From positions 13,140,205 through 13,204,204 of the forward strand of contig NC_067206.1 in assembly GCF_026262505.1 (NCBI RefSeq): DNA of 64,000 bases, written 5' to 3'. Numbering within the stretch: position 1 is the first letter of the stretch; each line of letters opens with the position of its first letter. The position numbers were made by a program, and so were the translations under genes. Below, piece after piece: positions 19,783 through 28,774 of the stretch. This stretch comes from Trichomonas vaginalis G3. Lineage: Eukaryota > Parabasalia > Trichomonadida > Trichomonadidae. The notes beneath the pieces are model-generated. The model was not told the DNA's origin and searched no databases. It saw only the letters and a program-made list of their open reading frames with translations.

Positions 19783-21042
19783 ATGAATATTGATTTTAAC
19801 ATGAATCCCTATGCAATTTTGTTTTTTGTCCTATGGCTCTTATGGACATTGTATTTCATAATCAATTTAGTGCTATTTTTCTCCCATAAAGAATCATTTT
19901 ACATCAAATCAAGATCTCCTTGGTGCATCTTCTCATCAGCAATAGGTCAATACTTAATGACTTCCGCTGAATCATGGAAGGTAGTAATAGGGCCAACTCA
20001 ATTTCCAAATATCATCGATCATTTGTTTTTATGGATTTTTATTCCATTACATTTTATTCCTTACCCCGTTAGAGCACTTCAATTCATCATTAAATATCAT
20101 ATCGGCAAAGCATATGCCGATAAAGAAGAAGTTGAAGATAATCAAACTGATGGAACGTATTCCAAGCATTGGATTAACGTTTCAAAGCATAAATTTTTCC
20201 TTACAGACTATGCCTTCCTATTCTACTCATTATTGCTTCTCATGGGTCCATTTATTCTCGGAATGTACAGATTAATTAAATATCAAGAAAACCAGCCAGG
20301 CCATTATGGTAATGGCATTCAAAAGTCTACATATATATTTTCTGCCATCCTTGTTGCCTTTATTTCCATTTTTCTTTGGGTTTGTGTTTATTTCCTCCGA
20401 AACGTTCATGATGAAATCGCTATTAATACAGAACTTAAACTAATCGGTATAGCATGGATAATAGCCGTTCCTTTCTACGTAGCTTTTGGCATAGCTAATA
20501 TTGAAAAGCCAGATGTGATTCCTCCAGAAAGCCCACCTATCTGCTGCATCATTCTTTGCATGGTGTCATTCATGATATCATTTTCTTTGCCCGTAAGTCT
20601 TGCAACTTGGAAAAATCCGGATTTCAAGTTGACAATTCCGGAATTCAGATCAGTTGATAACGTTCTTGAAGACCCTAACGCTTATAAAATGCTAAGAAAG
20701 TTCATGCAATCGAATACATGCGTCGAAGGACTACTTTTCTTAAGAGATACGATGAAATACAAAAGTGAAACAGATCCGGACAAATTACATGACATGGCCC
20801 ATAGAATTTACGAAAAATATATTTTTGAAGAGGCTCCGATGGAAATTAACATTGGTGCGCTGATTAGAACTGAATGTCTCAAGCATATCAATGAAATTTC
20901 TCCAAATGTATTTGATAGAGCTATACAAGAGATCAAAAAGCTTATTAATCAGGACCAATTGCCTAGATTCATGCAATCTTCTGAAATGATGCAATATATT
21001 AAGAATTACAAGGTTAGTGTAATCCCAGAATCAATGGTATAA
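19783..21042 (+). CDS. Seven-transmembrane RGS protein
   Basis: A 419-residue protein with about seven membrane helices (roughly residues 8-33, 45-62, 72-100, 134-160, 183-207, 215-240, 252-276). A cytoplasmic RGS domain follows (about 290-410): FRSVDNVLEDPNAYKMLRKF, VEGLLFLRDTMKYK, YIFEEAPMEINIG, PNVFDRAIQEIKKL. RGS domains speed GTP hydrolysis by heterotrimeric G-alpha subunits. The 7TM-RGS combination is known from plants (AtRGS1) and several protists, where G proteins are thought to be self-activating and restrained by such receptors. The N-terminus may start at MNPYAILFF (codon 7) instead. It probably sits in the plasma membrane; the ligand is unknown. Confidence 0.85.
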   Translation: MNIDFNMNPYAILFFVLWLLWTLYFIINLVLFFSHKESFYIKSRSPWCIFSSAIGQYLMTSAESWKVVIGPTQFPNIIDHLFLWIFIPLHFIPYPVRALQFIIKYHIGKAYADKEEVEDNQTDGTYSKHWINVSKHKFFLTDYAFLFYSLLLLMGPFILGMYRLIKYQENQPGHYGNGIQKSTYIFSAILVAFISIFLWVCVYFLRNVHDEIAINTELKLIGIAWIIAVPFYVAFGIANIEKPDVIPPESPPICCIILCMVSFMISFSLPVSLATWKNPDFKLTIPEFRSVDNVLEDPNAYKMLRKFMQSNTCVEGLLFLRDTMKYKSETDPDKLHDMAHRIYEKYIFEEAPMEINIGALIRTECLKHINEISPNVFDRAIQEIKKLINQDQLPRFMQSSEMMQYIKNYKVSVIPESMV

Positions 21043-21054
21043 CTGAGCACTTGT

Positions 21055-21360
21055 TTATTTGTTTGTTATTTTAAAAAAAATTAAGAAAATTAAAAAAATT
21101 TTTTTCTTTCGGATAAAAACTAAATTTAACTTTGTTAGATAGATATTTTGTGCATTTGTTTCTAGCACGTCAGATATAACTAGAGATATTGGTTCAATGC
21201 GAATTACATTTTCACTTAAAAATGTCAATCTCATGATAAAAAGACTATTTCCAGAAGTATTAACATTTAAAGTTATATGTGTGTGATTAAGGCTCCAGGT
21301 ACAATTTCTTATAAAGAGTGGTAAATATAAACAAGTAAAATCTTTAGATTCACCACTCAT
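21055..21360 (-). CDS. Possible small protein, 101 aa, unknown
   Basis: An ATG-started frame with alternating hydrophobic and polar residues suggesting beta strands (HITLNVNTSGNSLFIMRLTF) and a Lys/Phe/Ile-rich end. It converges on the 7TM-RGS gene with a 12-base gap. No family is recognised; the AT-rich tail makes a chance ORF possible. Confidence 0.25.
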   Translation of the reverse strand: MSGESKDFTCLYLPLFIRNCTWSLNHTHITLNVNTSGNSLFIMRLTFLSENVIRIEPISLVISDVLETNAQNIYLTKLNLVFIRKKKIFLIFLIFFKITNK

Positions 21361-21523
21361 TTTTGCATCACAAAAAGGTCATCTTGAAGTTGTGAAATAT
21401 CTTTTCTCTGTTGGAGCTGATAAAGAAGCATAGAATAATGATGGAAAGACTGCTCTTGATGTCGCAAGTAGTTATGTGAAAAAATACTTTTTAAAAGACA
21501 ACTATTTGTATTTGAATTACTAA
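21361..21523 (+). pseudogene. Ankyrin-repeat fragment
   Basis: Reads ASQKGHLEVVKYLFSVGADK, then an in-frame stop, then NNDGKTALDVAS. It has no start or upstream domain. It is the closing end of an ankyrin gene of the same type as that at 42552-43409. Confidence 0.7.
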
Positions 21524-21636
21524 AACTTTTGATTTTTTTATTCTCTGATATAAACTCTCAAATAATTCATTATCCAATACATTATATTTCCTGCTTCCAT
21601 AAGTTACCCAGAATATATGTAAGGAAGCAGGTCTCA

Positions 21637-21774
21637 GGAGTACTGTTACTTGTTTGTCTTCAAAAAATCAACAGACATTTGTCAGTTCTTCTTTAGATGG
21701 AACTGTCAGAATTTGAGATGTTAGAGAAGGAAAAGAACTCAATAAAATAGAACTGAATGATACACCAGTTTGAA
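21637..21774 (+). pseudogene. WD40-repeat fragment
   Basis: Reads STVTCLSSKNQQTFVSSSLD, GTVRI, a TGA where WD repeats have Trp, then DVREGKELNKI. This is one almost complete WD40 blade whose Trp codon TGG has become TGA. There is no surrounding WD gene, so it is an orphan relic. TGA coding for Trp is not known in trichomonads. Confidence 0.65.
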
Positions 21775-21865
21775 ATAAAGAAATTTATTTAATGTTAATT
21801 TTACTTCGATTGAAATAGAAAAAACGAATAAAAAAATCCAATTTCATTGATGAGGTGAAATAATT

Positions 21866-23248
21866 TCAGTCAACTTTTGTTGCTGGCTCAGCACCATGTG
21901 AAATTAAAACTTCAATAACTGCTTGGTTATTATAATGAGAGGCGGCTTGAAGTGGAGTTTCTTCAAAGATATCTTTTGCATTTACGTCAGCTCCACTTGA
22001 AATAAGTAATTCGGCTGCTTCCTTGTTGTTATTACATGCTGCAATATGAAGACATGTTCTTCCGTTTTGATTTTTACAATTGACTTCAGCACCATTCGAA
22101 ATAAAAAGTCGTGAAATATCAATCCATGAATTTCCAACAGCGATATGAAGGGGACTGTTATTAAAATTATCATATGCGTTAATCTCTGCACCATGAGATA
22201 CTAGAAATTCAATAGCTTCTTTGCATCTGTTTAGTGTAGCAACATGTAGAGCAGATCTTTTAGTTGTGTTAACTGCATTGATATCTGCACCATGAGAAAA
22301 AAGTACTTTTAATATATCGACAAGATTATTTTCAGCTGCAAAATAAACCGCTGTTCTACCGAATTCATCTTTTCCATTTATATCGATACCTTTTGAAATA
22401 AGGAGTTCTAATGACTCTATGTTATTGTACAATGTAGCAATATGAAGTGCAGTTCTTCCGAGTTGATCTCTTGAATTTATGTTTACTCCCTGCGCAAGAA
22501 AATACTCAATCAACGAATTTCCAAAGCACGATGAATAAACGAAGCATTTTTCGATATCATTTGTTTGATCTAAATATATTAATAAGGCTTGTAGATTGTT
22601 GAATTTGCAGCAATAGTCCAAATCGATTTTTAATCCATATTCGTTCATCAAAAAACAAACAAAATCGATGTTATGTGAAATAATTGCGTATTTCATGCAT
22701 TTTTCAGTTGGTTGTTGATATTTCAAACATTCATTGACGATATCAGGAATACCACTTAAAAAAGATAGCAACAGACATTCATCTGTAATTTCGGATTTGT
22801 AATTCGATCTCAAAATCTTGAAGCAATCAACAGCCCCATAATAGCAACATAATTCAAGCAATGTATACTGAATAATATCAGTAGAAAACAAACCATTGTC
22901 ATAGACTTTGTTTGCATTGAATCCTTCTTTTCCCGTTTGAATAATGAATGATTCTTTATCATTATTTATTATTGATTTATAAAGTTCATCATTTTCATAT
23001 GAACTCAAGCTATTTGATGCCATAAAATTTTTGAAATTTAATTTATGTTTTACGTCATAGACAACACCTGTTTCTTTATAAATTAAATAATCAAATAAAA
23101 TAGAAATGTGTGGTATTTCTTTTGGCTTGAATTCATCAACTAACTTTTTAAAGATAGCATAATACGATTTCATGTAACGGTTTCTGAATTTTTCGGCATT
23201 GCAAATACCGCTCAGAACGTAAGATAGTGAAATTGTATTAGTTTCCAT
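21866..23248 (-). CDS. DUF3447/ankyrin-repeat protein
   Basis: A 460-codon reading frame. The DUF3447-type N-terminal part (to about residue 215) shows the family markers: FRNRYMKSYYAIFKKLVDEF, LLELCCYHG-like ELCCYYGAVDCFKILRS, CMKYAIISHNIDFVCFLMNE. Seven ankyrin repeats follow (about 245-455), mostly GRTALHIATLYNN / LLISKGIDINGKDE in style. In the same frame the family N-terminus (YKDITDTFNAIYSLKSENEE) continues upstream to about 23365, where a seven-base A run (plus strand 23365-23371) separates it from the likely ATG at 23375. One extra base would make a 502-residue protein. Function unknown; cytosolic scaffold by inference. Confidence 0.85.
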   Translation of the reverse strand: METNTISLSYVLSGICNAEKFRNRYMKSYYAIFKKLVDEFKPKEIPHISILFDYLIYKETGVVYDVKHKLNFKNFMASNSLSSYENDELYKSIINNDKESFIIQTGKEGFNANKVYDNGLFSTDIIQYTLLELCCYYGAVDCFKILRSNYKSEITDECLLLSFLSGIPDIVNECLKYQQPTEKCMKYAIISHNIDFVCFLMNEYGLKIDLDYCCKFNNLQALLIYLDQTNDIEKCFVYSSCFGNSLIEYFLAQGVNINSRDQLGRTALHIATLYNNIESLELLISKGIDINGKDEFGRTAVYFAAENNLVDILKVLFSHGADINAVNTTKRSALHVATLNRCKEAIEFLVSHGAEINAYDNFNNSPLHIAVGNSWIDISRLFISNGAEVNCKNQNGRTCLHIAACNNNKEAAELLISSGADVNAKDIFEETPLQAASHYNNQAVIEVLISHGAEPATKVD

Positions 23249-23405
23249 TAATTTTGTCTTAATTAATTGGTAAATGTTCTCGATTTCTTCTTCATTTTCT
23301 GATTTAAGACTGTAGATAGCATTAAATGTATCAGTTATATCCTTATATTTCTCTGTAAGTTCAGAAAAAAATCATTTTATTCATTTTTTATAACTCTGCC
23401 AAAAT

Positions 23406-23415
23406 TGTCACTTTT
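23406..23415 (-). promoter_or_regulatory. AAAAGTGACA box
   Basis: On the minus strand, 31-40 bases before the likely original ATG (23375) of the DUF3447 gene. This supports the upstream start. Confidence 0.5.
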
Positions 23416-23444
23416 ATCTGACCGAAAATCATTTCAATTATCTC

Positions 23445-23708
23445 TCATTCTCTGATATCGAATAACTTAGTAACCTGTTTGTTATTGTAGACTTTAAAAA
23501 AATCCAGAATCTTCCTAAAAAATATTTTCCTGGAAGCAACAAAATTTCCAGATTTTACATTCCTAAGTTTTACAGTAAGATCATTAAATTTATTTAAAAC
23601 ATATGATTCCTTATCATCTTTGATAGAATCAAGGACTTTCTTAACATTATCTTGATCACTTTGTTTGTTTGACAAAGTCTTGACTAAGAAACAATTCAAA
23701 TCTTCCAT
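23445..23708 (-). CDS. Small hypothetical protein, 87 aa
   Basis: An ATG-started frame with mixed charged composition (DNVKKVLDSIKDDKESYVLN) and no recognised domain. It lies between two DUF3447 genes and could be a remnant of one of their N-termini or an independent gene. Confidence 0.3.
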   Translation of the reverse strand: MEDLNCFLVKTLSNKQSDQDNVKKVLDSIKDDKESYVLNKFNDLTVKLRNVKSGNFVASRKIFFRKILDFFKVYNNKQVTKLFDIRE

Positions 23709-24062
23709 TTGATTTAATTAAGTTTAAATGATAATTTAGAGGATCCAAACTCAATACGTTCATTATTTTGAATCTGTATGTTTCTTGGAATGGAATACTG
23801 TTGCTCGTTCATAACTTGAATGTGGAATGTTGACTGAGAAGAGTGTACTATGCACTCTTGTTGGTCTGCAACTCTCATTCTGGGAGATACTGCCTCTACA
23901 TATCTCATGGAATGACATACTGTTCCATAGCCAATTCGAAAAAGCCATATTAGAGAAACCTAAATGAAAACGAAATTTATGATCAACAAATCTCAGAGGA
24001 AACATTTATTGAGCTGAATAAGTAATACTTTTATAAAATGAGTTGAGAGCAAAATTGAATAT

Positions 24063-25724
24063 TCAAAAATAGGTTTGGACAGATCGCTTTGCACCATATT
24101 GCTCAAGTAATGATATCATCTCTTTATCTTCTTTAATATATGCATAATCAACAGCAGATAGACCAGAATTATCTTTTGCATTAATGTCAATATTGTGCAT
24201 TAAAAGGTATTTTGCTTTATCTACATCTTCCAGGCTCACTGCAAAATGTAGTGAGGAGTATCCATGTATCTCTTTATCATTTATATTTGCACCATTAGAT
24301 AAAAGTATTTCTGCAATTTCAAAACTGTTTTGGTGTATTGCAACTAGCAGGGGAGTAATTCCGTTATTTGTTTTTATATTTATATTGGCTCCATTTAAAA
24401 TGAGAAGCTTAGCTGTATCAAATGAATTATATTGAACTGCATAATGGAGTGCAGTTTTTCCTTCATTATCTTGCTCGTCGACAAAGGCAATTGTTTCACC
24501 AAAATTACCTTTTGTAATAATTTTCTTACTATGCAAAATAAGAAATTCTGCAGCATCATAATTATTTGTTAGAGCTGCCACTTGAAGAATGGTCATTCCG
24601 TTTTTATTTTTTGCATTAATATCTGCACCATTTTCAATAAGAAATTCGATCATTTTTTTGTTACTGAATGAAGCTGCATAATTTAGAATAGATTTCCCGT
24701 TTTTATCAGTTGAATTAATATTTACTCCACGAGAAACAAGAAATTTGACTATTTCTATATTACCAATAAGGGCTGCTAAATGAAGGGCTGTAACATGAGA
24801 GTGATTGTCTTTTGCATTAATATCAACTCCTTGTGAAATAAAATATTCGAAAATAGAAGTGCCGAAACAGGGAGTATAAGGAAAGCAGTTTTCAATGTCA
24901 TTTGAAACATCAAGATGAATAAAGAAAGCTTGGTAATTCCTCCAGAGCCTACAAGTATCCAAATCAATTTCTAATCCATACTCTCTATTCAAAAATGTTA
25001 TAAAATCAACATTGAATGAAATAATTGCATATTTCATGCATTCTTGATCGGGTATTTGGAATTTCAAACATTCGTTCAAAATGTCTGGTTTTCCGCTTAA
25101 GAATGAAAATTGAAGGCATTGTGGATTAATTTCTGAGTTGAATTTTGTCCTTAATAACTTAAAACAATCAACAGCTCCGTGATAGCAACACAATTCAAGA
25201 AATGAATATCCTTCATCTGATTCCGGATAAAAATCATGTTTGAGTTTTTGAGTTTTATCAAATGATTCGCTTTCAATGAATACAATAAATGAATCTTTAT
25301 CATCATCCATAATTGATCTATAAATTGTGTTTTTTTCATGCAGATCTAATGTATAATTTCCGTAAGATTTTTCACTTCGATAACTTATTGGGAATCCATA
25401 TTCCTTATTAAAGAAATATTCTAAAGCTGGATGATCTCTTAAATCAATTTTTATTCGAAATTCTTCATAAAACATTTTGAAAATGAGCCAATATGATTTC
25501 AAATATATATTATTATATCTATAAGCACTAAAAAGGATAGGGGGACTTACAAATGGAAATAAATCTATCTCATTAGAAATTTTTTTCATCTTTTGATAAA
25601 TTTCTTGTATTTCTGTGGTATTCGTTGTGTTAATACGCACGAAAGAAGCAATGATTTCATAATTATTTCGATACATTTTTATCAACTCTTCGTATATGAG
25701 GTGGATATCTTTCTTTTCAGTCAT
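24063..25724 (-). CDS. DUF3447/ankyrin-repeat protein
   Basis: A 553-residue protein from the ATG at 25724 (MTEKKDIHLIYEELIKMYRN); the twelve codons before it lack an ATG. The N-terminal DUF3447-type region (about 1-260) has LELCCYHGAVDCFKLLRTKF, CMKYAIISFNVDFITFLNRE and GTSIFEYFISQGVDINAKD. About eight ankyrin repeats follow to the end, including HVTALHLAALIGN, GMTILQVAALTNN, GKTALHYAVQYNS, GITPLLVAIHQNS and GYSSLHFAVSLED. One repeat (around residue 395-410) is shortened. Upstream sequence carries three copies of ATTCAATTTTTT (25780-25832), as does the gene at 46019-47638. Partner unknown. Confidence 0.9.
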   Translation of the reverse strand: MTEKKDIHLIYEELIKMYRNNYEIIASFVRINTTNTTEIQEIYQKMKKISNEIDLFPFVSPPILFSAYRYNNIYLKSYWLIFKMFYEEFRIKIDLRDHPALEYFFNKEYGFPISYRSEKSYGNYTLDLHEKNTIYRSIMDDDKDSFIVFIESESFDKTQKLKHDFYPESDEGYSFLELCCYHGAVDCFKLLRTKFNSEINPQCLQFSFLSGKPDILNECLKFQIPDQECMKYAIISFNVDFITFLNREYGLEIDLDTCRLWRNYQAFFIHLDVSNDIENCFPYTPCFGTSIFEYFISQGVDINAKDNHSHVTALHLAALIGNIEIVKFLVSRGVNINSTDKNGKSILNYAASFSNKKMIEFLIENGADINAKNKNGMTILQVAALTNNYDAAEFLILHSKKIITKGNFGETIAFVDEQDNEGKTALHYAVQYNSFDTAKLLILNGANINIKTNNGITPLLVAIHQNSFEIAEILLSNGANINDKEIHGYSSLHFAVSLEDVDKAKYLLMHNIDINAKDNSGLSAVDYAYIKEDKEMISLLEQYGAKRSVQTYF

Positions 25725-26232
25725 TTGAAAAATTAAAAAAAAACAAACTAGCAATTGCAACTACACTCATTTTATATACAATTCAATTTTTTCCACGATT
25801 CAATTTTTTCCCACAATTCAATTTTTTTTTTCAATTTGAAAACTAAAATTATGCTATAGGATGGAATTCGAAGTGATATTGGGTAAAAATAATTATGGCA
25901 ATATCAGATACTGTAGCTTTGAAATGATACGTCATAGTTTGAAACGATATTAACATATTTTCATTTATTAATTAAGATGGAGCTGATATGATGCATAATG
26001 CTATTGTTTTATAAAATCAATAACCTATTTTCGATAAGAATACTATTGAAATTTTTATTTTATCGATAGAATATCGAAATTGGGAAATACAATAGCATCA
26101 ATTTTTCAAATTTAAGGTCTCAGTAGGCTCTAGTTTTAAGGAAACGGATACTTAATATAAATAATTTTTTTTTATTCTTTATCAATCATAACAAAATAAG
26201 GAAATGAAATATGTAATCGGAATGTTACAGTA
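25725..26232. other. Intergenic with ATTCAATTTTTT repeats
   Basis: ATTCAATTTTTT repeats upstream of the DUF3447 gene (25780-25832). The remainder, to the 3' end of the next gene, shows nothing recognisable. Confidence 0.5.
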
Positions 26233-27000
26233 TTATTTAGCACCAATTGAAAGCTTTCCAAATGCAGGCGCTTTTGATGGAGTTGAACTAGGTGTAAGAC
26301 CTGTTTTCTTAATACCACTAAGGCCACCCATTGCAGGTTTACCGCCAATGCCACCTCCAATGCCACCGCCAATGCCCTTACTCAAACCTTTTCCAATTGC
26401 AGGTTTGGCAGTAGCAGCAGATTCCTCAGCAGCCTGTTCGGTGTTTTCTTTCTTCTCTTCTGTAACAGCTGGGGGTTGGTACTTCTTTGGTTCGGGCTTT
26501 GTTGGATTAATTGAATATATTGTATCAGACTGAACTCTTTGGTTAATGGCAAGCTTTGAAGTTGTTGTTTCTGTATGTTTTTCTGCTGTTTTCTCGCTTT
26601 CTTGTGCTTTCTTGAATTGCGTTTTGATTTTTTCGGCTAAATTGGCTTTGAATAAGATATTGCTATGATTTGTTTGAAGAATTTCTTGGAAAGAAGTTAA
26701 CATTCTAACGGAATCTGAAATTTGAGATGGGGACATTGGAGAAAATCTTTCTGTTGGCGAATATTGGAGTCCTGATGGAGCATATGTAGTAATACCTGTT
26801 GAAATTGGTATTTTTTTGTTTGATGTTTTGAAATTTATTGATAATAAATCGATAATGCTTGCGCGAATTTCTCTGATAACTTGTATTTGGCTGAGACAGA
26901 AGAAGGCCAAAATAAATAACAATAATGAAAAGTAGAGAAGGTATGGACTAAAATTCATTATTGAACTCAATTTGACCAAAAAAAAATTTTTTTTATCCAT
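26233..27000 (-). CDS. Single-pass membrane protein with Gly-rich tail
   Basis: A 255-residue protein. One membrane helix lies near the N-terminus (about residues 19-38, LLYFSLLLFILAFFCLSQ). A helical region (about 75-150) and a polar linker rich in Thr/Lys/Pro/Glu follow. The tail has GKGLSKGIGGGIGGGIGGK and ends in Ser/Thr/Pro/Gly. No signal peptide cleavage site is obvious, so it is probably an anchored cytosolic protein. It could also begin at the second Met (26958). No family recognised. Confidence 0.6.
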   Translation of the reverse strand: MDKKNFFLVKLSSIMNFSPYLLYFSLLLFILAFFCLSQIQVIREIRASIIDLLSINFKTSNKKIPISTGITTYAPSGLQYSPTERFSPMSPSQISDSVRMLTSFQEILQTNHSNILFKANLAEKIKTQFKKAQESEKTAEKHTETTTSKLAINQRVQSDTIYSINPTKPEPKKYQPPAVTEEKKENTEQAAEESAATAKPAIGKGLSKGIGGGIGGGIGGKPAMGGLSGIKKTGLTPSSTPSKAPAFGKLSIGAK

Positions 27001-27559
27001 GTCTCCAATTAATTTTTTGAATAGGTTTTATAGCATCTCTAGCATGCCATTTGAAATGGAAAGTTGAATTTATTGCAATTAAACCATAGATTATTATTCT
27101 CTTGATCATAGATCTTGAATTAAATGGAAAGTGTCTTCTCTGATGGACCAATCTCTATTAGAAATGAAAAACTGCATTCTTTTTTTGTCCTTATGTTAGT
27201 ATAGTTCATAATTTAACAATTTATTTCCATTTATTAATATAAATTTATTAAAATTTGATGGATAATTCAATTAAGTGTATAAAATTATAAGCTTGTGCCG
27301 ATTTGAATTTTGACAAAATTGATTATTTACAAGTGGAATTGAGAAAATAAATTAAATTTTTCCAAAATTAACAGCTGAAAAAGAATATTTATTATACATC
27401 AATTTAATAAAATTCTGATATTGGTAATCTAAACATGCCTTATTTTAAATTAAGGAATGAAAAGCAGTGTTGAAATTCCACTATTCACGCCGATACACAA
27501 CGATTATACAATTCAATTTTATTACGTAAAAAATAAAGTTTACAAAACTATTTTTTCAG
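27001..27559. other. Intergenic, no gene seen
   Basis: AT-rich divergent spacer between the membrane protein and the reticulon-like gene. Confidence 0.5.
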
Positions 27560-28087
27560 ATGACATTCGAAGAGAAGTTAAAGCCATATGAAAAGTGGGT
27601 AAAGCTTGCCCAAGAAGTCCTTTTATTCAAGCGTCCAGTCATCTTTGCAGCCCTTCTTCTCACAGTTTTGGGCTTGTTTGGATTCGCCAAATCTGTAGAA
27701 GCTGGCTTCTTTGCTTCTGTTTGCCTTGCAATTTGCGCCCTTTACTTTGCAGTTGTTTTCTACGCATACTTAGGCTCTAAAGTTGACAAATTCTTGTTTA
27801 GTGAACTTCCAGGAGATGATCCAACAGCCTCAAACAGAGTACGCTCATTAAAGGAACTCGATGAATTATTCGGAAAATACATTCCAGCTGAATGCCCATG
27901 CAAGACCTGCTGCTCTCTCTCAAAGAAGGGAACATTCATTGCAATTGGTGTTTCTTTTGCTTTGGCTGTTTTCTTTAAGTTCGTTCCACCGTTTTGGTTC
28001 AATTTAGTTGTAGCTACACTTGCATTAGTACTTCCAGGCGTTTTAACTCTTCCACCAGTTGCACAGCGCTCATCATGCCATGTATAG
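27560..28087 (+). CDS. Reticulon-homology (ARL6IP1/FAM134-like) ER membrane protein
   Basis: A 175-residue protein with two long hydrophobic hairpins (about 26-72 and 124-165). They are separated by a polar loop with VRSLKELDELFGKYIP and a CPCKTCC cysteine cluster. LLFKRPVIFAALLLTVLGLF before the first hairpin and the spacing of the second match reticulon-homology proteins of the ARL6IP1/FAM134 type, which insert as wedges and bend ER membrane. Assignment is by architecture only; a PRA1-like protein is the main alternative. It is well expressed judging by its codon use. The start codon follows TATTTTTTCAG directly. Confidence 0.5.
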   Translation: MTFEEKLKPYEKWVKLAQEVLLFKRPVIFAALLLTVLGLFGFAKSVEAGFFASVCLAICALYFAVVFYAYLGSKVDKFLFSELPGDDPTASNRVRSLKELDELFGKYIPAECPCKTCCSLSKKGTFIAIGVSFALAVFFKFVPPFWFNLVVATLALVLPGVLTLPPVAQRSSCHV

Positions 28088-28335
28088 TTATTTTACTTGT
28101 ATGTTTATTTTGATAACGTGCAAAGAAAAGACGATTGAATTCTTCTGAAAAGCATGAAAATATTTGAATTAAAATCATTTTATCATAGATAGATTATAAT
28201 AGATATGTTATTTATAAAAATTTGATTCGGGGCTGGATTGTATCAAACATTGAATTCGATAAGAGGAAATTATTAAGGATATGGCCTTCACTATAGATAT
28301 TTAAGATATCTTAATGCATCTGCCCATAAATTATT

Positions 28336-28412
28336 GATTAACATAAGTATGAATGATCAAAAAAAATTATTTTCAAAGATATCTTTTTTGATCATTCATA
28401 CTTATGTTAATC
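28336..28412. repeat. Perfect 29-bp foldback
   Basis: Arms at 28336-28364 and 28384-28412 are exactly complementary over 29 bases (each contains ATAAGTATGAATGATC or its complement). The loop is 19 bases. Pre-miRNA-sized; no gene or transposon signature is attached. Confidence 0.9.
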
Positions 28413-28601
28413 CAACTTCTTTTGGTGCATATTTCAAGTGAAGAATCTGACAGCATTGCAATGCATGACTTCGCTTTTGGAATATGGACTGGAAAAAAAA
28501 TGATTAAATCTAGAATTTTGCCTTTGGCAAAAACATGGTTAAAATTTGTTCCTTCTATCGATATTTATGTTGTAAACAATTGTTGACATTGCACTCAATT
28601 T

Positions 28602-28673
28602 TTAGCCATTTTGGCTAAGAATTGGAGGGTGTGAGTACTCTTGCACGTAATAGTATCTCACACCCTCCAATTC
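28602..28673. repeat. Double hairpin, second with 17-bp perfect stem
   Basis: TTAGCC-GGCTAA (28602-28618) is followed at once by GAATTGGAGGGTGTGAG (28619-28635) and its exact complement (28657-28673). It lies about 100 bases before the phosphatase start. Confidence 0.85.
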
Positions 28674-28774
28674 ATCCTATGGCACCGAAAAAGTAAGTTT
28701 TACAACAGTTAGAAAAATTTGAAAGTCCGCTGTGTAAAGAATTTGATTAGAAAAAAAAAGTAAAACTAAAATCG

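Larger units (their letters stand above)
28088..28774. other. Intergenic region with two strong hairpins
   Basis: Holds no ORF of note. It contains the palindrome TTAAGATATCTTAA near 28305 and the two long foldbacks annotated separately. Confidence 0.6.
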
